NCBI GenBank assembly: GCA_900541985.1
Contig: UQLX01000011.1
Location: forward strand, 1 to 64,000
Source of the DNA: an uncultured Blautia sp.
GTDB lineage: Bacteria > Bacillota > Clostridia > Lachnospirales > Lachnospiraceae
DNA length: 64,000 bases
Reading direction: 5' to 3'
The translations under genes and the position numbers were made by a program. A model generated the notes under the pieces. The model did no database searches. It was not told the origin of the DNA and worked only from the letters and a program-made list of their open reading frames with translations. Shown in pieces: positions 57,884 through 64,000 of this stretch. The stretch's first letter is position 1; each line of letters starts with the position of its first letter.

Positions 57884-58606
57884 ATGGCATACGATCTGAC
57901 AATTTTGGATCAGGGCTGCCGGGAAATGGGCATCTCATTAAATGAGCAGCAGAGGCAGCAGTTTATTGATTTTTACGAATATCTGGTAGAAAAAAATAAA
58001 GTCATGAATCTTACCGGGATCACGGAATTCCAGGAGGTTCTTGTAAAGCATTTTCTGGATAGCCTTGCCTGTGTCAAGGCGGTAGATATGCAGAAGGTAA
58101 AGCGTGTCATGGACATAGGTACAGGAGCGGGATTCCCCGGAGTTCCCCTGAAGATTGCCTTCCCTCATCTGGAAGCCTGCCTTCTGGATTCCCTGAAAAA
58201 AAGAGTGAATTTCCTGGAGGAGACTTTTGCGCTTCTGAAGCTGACAGATATTACCGCTGTTCACGGAAGAGCAGAGGAATTTGCCAAAAATAAGGCTTAT
58301 AGAGAAAGCTTTGATCTGTGTGTGTCAAGAGCTGTCTCCAATCTGGCGACACTTTCTGAATACTGTCTTCCTTATGTGAAGCCGGGCGGAAGCTTCATTT
58401 CCTATAAATCCGGTACGGTACAGGAGGAAGTGGAACAGGCGGAAAAAGCAGTGAAGATCCTTGGAGGAAAGATCAGGGATGTCATTTATTTCCAGCTTCC
58501 GGATTCTGAGATCCAGAGGTCGCTTGTAGTGATCGAAAAAGTAAAAGCTACCCCCGGAAAATATCCAAGGAAGGCAGGTACACCGCTGAAGGAGCCTCTG
58601 GTGTAG
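57884..58606 (+). CDS. rsmG: 16S rRNA (guanine-527-N7)-methyltransferase
   Basis: This 240-residue SAM-dependent enzyme methylates G527 in the 530 loop of 16S rRNA. It has NKVMNLTGI near residue 40, the SAM motif DIGTGAGFPG and SRAVSNL. The start at 57884 has GAGGAAA upstream; a longer frame would overlap the mnmG end. It closes the rpmH-to-rsmG block. Confidence 0.96.
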   Translation: MAYDLTILDQGCREMGISLNEQQRQQFIDFYEYLVEKNKVMNLTGITEFQEVLVKHFLDSLACVKAVDMQKVKRVMDIGTGAGFPGVPLKIAFPHLEACLLDSLKKRVNFLEETFALLKLTDITAVHGRAEEFAKNKAYRESFDLCVSRAVSNLATLSEYCLPYVKPGGSFISYKSGTVQEEVEQAEKAVKILGGKIRDVIYFQLPDSEIQRSLVVIEKVKATPGKYPRKAGTPLKEPLV

Positions 58607-58690
58607 TTTCACAAAATCCTCACATAATACCCCTACTTTTATCACAATTTTTTCATAAAATATTCATGAAGCAGACAGATGATAATCTGC

Positions 58691-58755
58691 TTTATAAGAA
58701 GATGTTTCCGGACTCCCCCTATCTCTGTTTCGCCCGGGAACATCTTCTGTTATAA
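58691..58755 (+). promoter_or_regulatory. Imperfect hairpin leader before the ABC operon
   Basis: About 20 bases at 58691-58710 pair with 58734-58755 with a 2-nt bulge and one mismatch-type wobble, enclosing a C/T-rich loop. No clear T run follows, so it is more likely a leader structure or weak terminator after rsmG. Confidence 0.5.
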
Positions 58756-58777
58756 GTGATAAAAGGAGGAGAGTTCA

Positions 58778-59809
58778 GTGATTGAAGTCAAAAATCTGGT
58801 CAAAAAGTATGGAGATCATACAGCGGTTGACCACCTTTCTTTTCAGATAGAGAAGGGTAAAATTTATGGATTTCTGGGGCCGAATGGGGCAGGGAAATCT
58901 ACTACAATGAATATGATTACCGGCTATATTGCCTCTACAGAAGGCACCGTATCCATAGATGGACACGACATTCTGGAAGAGCCGGAAAAGGAAAAAAAAT
59001 GCATCGGATATCTTCCGGAGCAGCCGCCTCTTTATTTCGATATGACCGTTCTGGAATATATGAAATTCGCAGCGGATCTGAAAAAAATCCCAAAAGATAA
59101 AAAGAAAGCCATGATTGAAGAAGTCATGGATATGGTAAAAATAACAGATATGAAGAATCGTCTGATTAAGAATCTTTCTAAAGGCTATCGCCAGAGAGTT
59201 GGTCTTGCTCAGGCTATTTTAGGCTATCCGGAAGTGATCATTCTGGATGAACCTACGGTTGGTCTTGATCCGAAACAGATCATAGAAATCCGTGATCTGA
59301 TCAAAAGTCTGAAGAAAAAACACACAGTGATCTTAAGCTCACATATTTTGTCGGAAGTCAGTGCAGTCTGTGATTATGTACTGATCATTTCTCATGGAAA
59401 ACTGGTTGCCAGCGACACTCCGGATAATCTGAGCAAACTGGCAGCAGGGGCGAATAATATCAATCTTCTTGCCAAAGGAGAAAAGGATAATATCCGTCAG
59501 CATTTGCTGGAAATACCGGGAGTAAAAGAGATTACAATAGATAAAAAAACAGGTGTGGAAGGATGGAATATCACAGTTTCTACAGAAGAAAACAGAGATA
59601 TCCGGGAAGATATTTTTTATAAAATGGCAGAAAATCGCTGTCCGATTCTTGAAATGCAGTCTAAAAAAGTTTCGCTGGAAGAGATATTCCTGGAGCTGAC
59701 AGAGGAGGATCAGATGATTTCCAGCGACAATAATACAGAGCCGGAAGAAGCGGATCTGCAGGAACAAACAGAAAGTGAAAAGGGGGAGAATCATGACAGC
59801 AGTTTATAA
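58778..59809 (+). CDS. ABC transporter ATPase (GldA-like)
   Basis: This 343-residue ATPase has Walker A GPNGAGKST, signature LSKGYRQR and Walker B VIILDEPTVGLDP. The C-terminal part includes the alpha/beta tail of multidrug-type ATPases and a strongly acidic last ~30 residues. The start is GTG with AGGAGGA upstream. It overlaps the permease gene by 17 bases. The cluster resembles Gld-type systems first described in gliding Bacteroidetes, where the substrate is unclear. Confidence 0.92.
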   Translation: MIEVKNLVKKYGDHTAVDHLSFQIEKGKIYGFLGPNGAGKSTTMNMITGYIASTEGTVSIDGHDILEEPEKEKKCIGYLPEQPPLYFDMTVLEYMKFAADLKKIPKDKKKAMIEEVMDMVKITDMKNRLIKNLSKGYRQRVGLAQAILGYPEVIILDEPTVGLDPKQIIEIRDLIKSLKKKHTVILSSHILSEVSAVCDYVLIISHGKLVASDTPDNLSKLAAGANNINLLAKGEKDNIRQHLLEIPGVKEITIDKKTGVEGWNITVSTEENRDIREDIFYKMAENRCPILEMQSKKVSLEEIFLELTEEDQMISSDNNTEPEEADLQEQTESEKGENHDSSL

Positions 59810-60656
59810 AAGAGAGCTGAGAAGCTATCTTACATCCATGACAGGTTATTTGTTTATCTTTTTTATCCTGCTGCTGACAGGAATTTATTTTTCTGCATAT
59901 CAGCTGGATATCGCTTACCCGAAATTTGAGTACACCTTAAGTGCAATGACCTTTGTATTTCTCATCTGCGTGCCGATCCTGACTATGAGAACCCTTGCAG
60001 AAGAGAGAAAACAGAAGACAGATCAGCTGCTTTTGACGTCTCCTGTATCTGTAGGAAAGATCATTATGGGAAAATATCTTGCACTGGTAACTGTATTTGC
60101 GATTCCCATGGCAATCATTTGTTTCTACCCTCTTGTTATGTCAAAATTCGGTGATATTTCTTTTGGGTCTGCCTATACAGCAGTATTGGGATTCTTCCTC
60201 CTTGGCTGTGCAAATCTTGCCATAGGTGTGTTTATTTCCTCTTTGACAGAAAGTCAGGTTATTGCGGCAGTGCTGACTTTTGTCTTTTTGTTTGCTTTCT
60301 TTATGATGAATGGTATTTCTTCATTTTTCTCAGAAGGAGCTCTGTCAACCTGCATCACTTTCGGGCTTCTGATACTGGCTGCAGCCATTATTATTTACAG
60401 CATGATAAAGAACTTTCTGATCTCAGCGCTGATCTGTGTGATTGGAGAAGCAGCCCTTGCTGTAGTGTATGTGATCAACAGCAGTTTCTTTGCAGGAGGC
60501 ATTCAGAAAGTCCTTCAGATATTCAATTTAAGTGGTCATTTTGATAATTTTGCCAATGGGATTTTTGACATAAACGGCATTGTATATTATCTTTCTGTGA
60601 TTGCAGTATGCGTATTTTTAACGGTACAGTCAATTGTAAAAAGACGCTGGAATTAG
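59793..60656 (+). CDS. ABC-2 type permease (GldF-like)
   Basis: This 287-residue permease has six membrane helices of the ABC-2 type. It begins with VYKRELRSYLTSMTGY, typical of the GldF/NosY group, and has a coupling motif TLAEERKQKTDQLLLTSPV. The start at 59793 has GGGGGAG 4 bp before it; an earlier ATG at 59775 lacks one. It is translationally coupled to the ATPase gene. Confidence 0.9.
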   Translation: MTAVYKRELRSYLTSMTGYLFIFFILLLTGIYFSAYQLDIAYPKFEYTLSAMTFVFLICVPILTMRTLAEERKQKTDQLLLTSPVSVGKIIMGKYLALVTVFAIPMAIICFYPLVMSKFGDISFGSAYTAVLGFFLLGCANLAIGVFISSLTESQVIAAVLTFVFLFAFFMMNGISSFFSEGALSTCITFGLLILAAAIIIYSMIKNFLISALICVIGEAALAVVYVINSSFFAGGIQKVLQIFNLSGHFDNFANGIFDINGIVYYLSVIAVCVFLTVQSIVKRRWN

Positions 60657-60669
60657 GGAGGTGGAAAAG

Positions 60670-62169
60670 GTGAAATTCAGAGAAAAAGTAAAAAAGGATC
60701 CGTCGAAAAAGAAAGAAAAAAAGACTTCCTTTAAAGAAAAAATAAAGGGAAGTTTTAACAAAAAATATATAAAAAACGGCTCCTACAGTATGGTGATCAG
60801 CGCTATATTTATTGCGGTGATCGTAGTTATAAACATGATTGTAAATGCTGTTCCATCTAAGTATTCAGAGATTGATGTCAGCGATCAGAAGATATTCAGT
60901 ATTGGAGAGCAGACGGAAAAATTCCTGAAAAAACTGGAAAAAGATGTGACTATTTATCAGGTGGCAGCCAGTGGTTCTGAGGATGAAACCATCAAAAAAC
61001 TTTTGCAGAAATATGAGGATGCCTCCGATCATATTACAGTAGAACAGAAGGATCCGGTAGTAAATCCGAAGTTTACTTCTGAGTATACAGATGAGCAGCT
61101 GACCTCCAACAGTCTTATCGTAGAATGTGGAGAAAGAAGCAAAATTGTCGATTATAATGATATCTATGAGACCTCTATCGATTATAATACTTACAGCTAT
61201 AATACCACAGGATTTGACGGAGAAGGACAGATTACAGGAGCAATTTCTTATGTGACTTCAGAGGATCTTCCTATCCTTTATACGCTGGATGGACACGGAG
61301 AAAAAGAACTGGATTCTGTGATCCGCGAGGATATAGAAAAAGCAAATATGGAGATCAAAACACTGAATCTTCTGACGGAAGAAAGCGTTCCGGAGGATGC
61401 GGCATGCCTGATGATCAACTCTCCTTCCAGTGATATTACCGGGGAGGAAAAAGATGCGATTCTTTCTTATCTGGAAAATGGCGGAAAGGCAATGATCTTC
61501 TCTGATTATACAGAGGAAGCGATGGATAATTTTGACGCTGTCCTGGAAAATTACGGAGTAGAACGTACAGAGGGAATCGTAATTGAAGAAGATGCACAGC
61601 ATTATGCAATGCAGACTCCGTATTATCTGGTTCCTACTGTCAACAATGCAGAGCCGGTGACATCCTTTTTCTCAAGCGGATACTTTGTCCTTGCTCCTTA
61701 TGCACAGGGAATCCGGAAAACAGACAGCGTACGGGATACCGTAGCCATAGAAAGTATTCTGACGACCTCAGACAGCGCTTATTCCAAGGTAAATGTAAAA
61801 GAGGAAAGTCTGGAAAAAACAGAGGAAGATATCGAAGGACCGTTTGATATCGGCGTCAGCATCACGGAAACACTGGATGATGAGAAAGAGACTCAGATTA
61901 TTTATTATTCCACGGCAAACATTATGGACAGCCAGATCAATAAGGCAGCTGCAGGAGGAAATGAGCAGATGATCATGGAATCTCTGAACTGGATGTGCAG
62001 TTCGGAAGGAAACGAGACCATTTCGATTCCGTCAAAGAGCCTTGAAATCTCACGACTGACTCTGACCGCTTATGATGTCAGCTTCTGGAAAATCTGTGTC
62101 ATGGGACTGATCCCCGGATTTTTCCTGATCGCAGGGTTCTATATCTGGCTGAAAAGGAGAAAAGCATAA
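60670..62169 (+). CDS. GldG-like ABC auxiliary protein
   Basis: This 499-residue protein has a very basic N-terminal tail, one membrane helix at about 40-60, a large outer domain of the GldG/ABC_transp_aux type (about 65-460), and a C-terminal helix. Conserved stretches are YTLDGHGE and the NGGKAMIF region. The start GTG at 60670 is chosen because GGGAGG lies 8 bp before it; an upstream GTG overlaps it. It likely forms a complex with the permease. Confidence 0.85.
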   Translation: MKFREKVKKDPSKKKEKKTSFKEKIKGSFNKKYIKNGSYSMVISAIFIAVIVVINMIVNAVPSKYSEIDVSDQKIFSIGEQTEKFLKKLEKDVTIYQVAASGSEDETIKKLLQKYEDASDHITVEQKDPVVNPKFTSEYTDEQLTSNSLIVECGERSKIVDYNDIYETSIDYNTYSYNTTGFDGEGQITGAISYVTSEDLPILYTLDGHGEKELDSVIREDIEKANMEIKTLNLLTEESVPEDAACLMINSPSSDITGEEKDAILSYLENGGKAMIFSDYTEEAMDNFDAVLENYGVERTEGIVIEEDAQHYAMQTPYYLVPTVNNAEPVTSFFSSGYFVLAPYAQGIRKTDSVRDTVAIESILTTSDSAYSKVNVKEESLEKTEEDIEGPFDIGVSITETLDDEKETQIIYYSTANIMDSQINKAAAGGNEQMIMESLNWMCSSEGNETISIPSKSLEISRLTLTAYDVSFWKICVMGLIPGFFLIAGFYIWLKRRKA

Positions 62170-63677
62170 TGAAAAGTAAAACAGTAAAACTGGTTTCCGG
62201 TGTGGCGGTTCTTGCAGTGCTTTCCTGTGCCTACCTGGGAGTTACCTCTTATGTGGACTCCCGGGAAAAAAAGGAAGCAGAGGCACAGGACACAAGCGTC
62301 AGTCTGGTGGATATGGAAGCAGAGGATCTTACCTCCGTATCTTTTCTTTCCGAAGATGGAGAACAGGAGATTTTTGAGAAAAAAGAAGATGTCTGGACAA
62401 AAAAAGGAGAAGAGGATTTCCCGGTCAGCCAGGACACCATAGACGGGGCGGTAAACAGTCTGGCATCCCTGGATGCAGATCAGGAACTGACAGAGCCCGA
62501 AGAGCTCAGTGAATACGATCTGGATAAACCACAGAATAAAATTGTTCTTACAGCACAGGACGGCAGCGAAACCATTCTTCTGGTAGGAATGAAAAACGAA
62601 GCTTCCGGTCAGTATTATGTAAAAAGACAGGATGAGGACAACGTGTATCTGGCAGCAGAAACAGCACTGACTCCTTTTATGGGAACTGCCTATTCGTTTG
62701 CAGAAGCAGAGGCTTTTCCGACAGTAACCTCAGCGACCATGAAAGAAGTTCAGGTTGAAAAAGAAAATGGATATACACTTTCTCAGGATAAAGACAGTCT
62801 GTACTGGTATGTGTCTGACGGAAAATCCTCAGAACAGGCAGACACTTCCAAAGCCGGGGCAGTGACCTCTGCTATTGGTTCTCTGACCTATGGAGACTTC
62901 GTGGACTATCACTGCACAGATCCGGCAAAATACGGCTTTGATACCCCTTATGCCATAATTTCCTCCACTTATATGGCAGAAGAGGATACAGAGGCAAATA
63001 CGGACGTCTCAGAGGCATCTGAAGAGGAAGAAAACAGTGTGGAGGAACAGGAAGAAGCAGAAGAAACCGCAGACACGCCGGAAAAGGAAGATACACAGAC
63101 AGAAAAGACACTGGTGATCTGTGTGGGAGATGAGATCGACGGAAGCCGTTATGTAAAGGTCAATAACAGCAATGAGGTTTATACGATTCCGGAAGAGTCC
63201 CTGACAGAGATTCTGGATAAAGCTCCTTCTGACTTTTACAGCCTTACCGTCAATTATCTGACGGTAAACAATCTGGACAGTCTGGAGATCCGTGACGGGG
63301 AAGAAAGTCATACAGTGAAGGTGGTAAGGACAGCAGAAAAGAGTTCTGAGGATACTGCTTCAGAAGAAGTGACAGTGACATACACTCTGGATGGAAAAGA
63401 GGCAGACGAGACCCTCTTTACCACCTTTTATAATAAGCTGATCAATATGGCAGGCGAGAAGCGTCTGACAGAGGCATATACTCCGGAAGGAGAGGCTGTA
63501 TTTACCTTTGGTTTTTCAGATACGGAGGGCAAAAAAACGACCGTCAGCTATTACGAATATGATTCCAGCTTTTATGCAGCTGTCGTAGGAGATAAGGTAT
63601 ATCTGGTAAACAAAATGAAGGTAAAAGATCTGACAGAAGCCTGTGAAGCTCTGACTGCTGCAGAAGAGACAGAATAA
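62169..63677 (+). CDS. DUF4340 domain membrane-anchored protein
   Basis: This 502-residue protein has an N-terminal membrane anchor (about 7-25) and an outer part with DUF4340 repeats (KKEDVWTKKGEEDFPVS and LYWYVSDGK regions). A strongly acidic insert lies at about 278-315. Its ATG overlaps the upstream stop by one base (TAATG). DUF4340 proteins commonly follow GldG-like genes; their function is unknown. Confidence 0.85.
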   Translation: MKSKTVKLVSGVAVLAVLSCAYLGVTSYVDSREKKEAEAQDTSVSLVDMEAEDLTSVSFLSEDGEQEIFEKKEDVWTKKGEEDFPVSQDTIDGAVNSLASLDADQELTEPEELSEYDLDKPQNKIVLTAQDGSETILLVGMKNEASGQYYVKRQDEDNVYLAAETALTPFMGTAYSFAEAEAFPTVTSATMKEVQVEKENGYTLSQDKDSLYWYVSDGKSSEQADTSKAGAVTSAIGSLTYGDFVDYHCTDPAKYGFDTPYAIISSTYMAEEDTEANTDVSEASEEEENSVEEQEEAEETADTPEKEDTQTEKTLVICVGDEIDGSRYVKVNNSNEVYTIPEESLTEILDKAPSDFYSLTVNYLTVNNLDSLEIRDGEESHTVKVVRTAEKSSEDTASEEVTVTYTLDGKEADETLFTTFYNKLINMAGEKRLTEAYTPEGEAVFTFGFSDTEGKKTTVSYYEYDSSFYAAVVGDKVYLVNKMKVKDLTEACEALTAAEETE

Positions 63678-63720
63678 AATTCGTATAATAAAGAATCTCC
63701 GTTTCTGAAAACGGACAGTA

Positions 63721-63763
63721 AAAAATCCGGAAGGCTGAAGCGATTTCAGCCTTCCGGATTTTT
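63721..63763. terminator. Bidirectional terminator
   Basis: A perfect 19-bp inverted repeat (63721-63739 with 63745-63763) with a 5-nt loop ends in T on the plus strand and A-rich sequence on the other side. It serves both the DUF4340 gene and the converging hydrolase gene. Confidence 0.95.
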
Positions 63764-63769
63764 TGTGCT

Positions 63770-64000
63770 TTAAAGAAAGATCCCGGCCTGTTCCAGGAAT
63801 TTCTCAGGATCTTCCACATGGGGAAGATGTTTGGTATGAGGGATCATAACAGCCTCAATGGAAGGATTTGCTTCCTGATATGCCGCTATTACAGCGTCCC
63901 CGTTGTTCTCTGCTTCTCCTTCGATGATAAAGATACTGTTATCAATATTTTTCAGCGCCGGAAGGATGTTGATGTTCATAAAGCGGGATGCCTTGCTGGC
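63770..64000 (-). CDS. Alpha/beta hydrolase, C-terminal part (cut by window edge)
   Basis: The last 76 residues of a protein that continues past the right edge are visible. The segment PALKNIDNSIFIIEGEAEN and the catalytic-His region HTKHLPHVEDPEKF match the C terminus of alpha/beta-fold hydrolases. The reading frame stays open to base 64000. The nucleophile and N terminus lie outside the window, so the substrate is unknown. Confidence 0.75.
   Translation of the reverse strand, partial: ASKASRFMNINILPALKNIDNSIFIIEGEAENNGDAVIAAYQEANPSIEAVMIPHTKHLPHVEDPEKFLEQAGIFL

Overview
The window is the replication-origin region of a low-to-moderate GC Gram-positive chromosome, most likely a member of the Lachnospiraceae (Blautia-like gut Clostridia). 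The evidence is a canonical origin (dnaA and dnaN on one side, rpmH-rnpA-yidD-yidC-jag-mnmE-mnmG-rsmG on the other), a B. subtilis-like holB-ricT-trmN-rsmI block, an S-box (SAM-I) riboswitch before metK, and the protein character of the housekeeping genes. Strand use switches at the origin: almost everything left of about 51 kb is on the minus strand and almost everything right of it is on the plus strand, so genes run with the forks. The exceptions on the left are a sugar-transfer pair at 0.4-2.6 kb and two decayed insertion sequences at 37.4-42.1 kb.

Layout from left to right. 0-0.3 kb holds tRNA-Ser(GCU). 0.4-6.1 kb holds envelope genes: a GT-C glycosyltransferase, a GT2 glycosyltransferase, a YfhO-like membrane protein and PlsC. 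6.2-11.3 kb holds gyrB-gyrA and a membrane-anchored protein. 11.5-17.2 kb is the rsmI-trmN-ricT-holB block with a guanylate-kinase-like protein and an Orn/Lys/Arg decarboxylase. 17.3-29.2 kb is a ten-gene unit: an Opp/Dpp-type transporter, a GH29 fucosidase, a DeoR regulator, CutC, a cytoplasmic transglutaminase-superfamily protein and NagB. 29.6-31.4 kb is a two-component system. 31.6-37.4 kb holds metK with its riboswitch, murA, a shikimate-kinase-like protein, a flavin reductase and a CBS-regulated family II pyrophosphatase. 37.4-42.1 kb holds an IS110 relic with a candidate bridge-RNA leader, an S1-domain protein, and an IS91-type relic with two broken genes. 42.2-46.8 kb holds a hairpin element, a small secreted protein, rsmA and a TPR/acidic-repeat/ATPase protein. 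46.9-50.9 kb is recF-yaaA-dnaN-dnaA, followed by the origin itself. 51.4-58.6 kb is the rpmH to rsmG block. 58.8-63.7 kb is a Gld-type ABC system with a DUF4340 protein, and the right edge cuts an alpha/beta hydrolase.

The most interesting unit is 17.3-29.2 kb. Short spacers, one strong promoter in front of the binding protein and an intra-operon hairpin suggest co-expression. A peptide-family importer, a cytoplasmic fucosidase, NagB and a peptide:N-glycanase-like transglutaminase fold together fit the uptake and intracellular breakdown of fucosylated glycopeptides or amino-sugar glycans. That role is an inference. Other second-look items are the candidate bridge RNA of the IS110 relic, the 859-residue ATPase fused to a repetitive acidic tract beside recF, and the separation of gyrBA from recF by about 35 kb.
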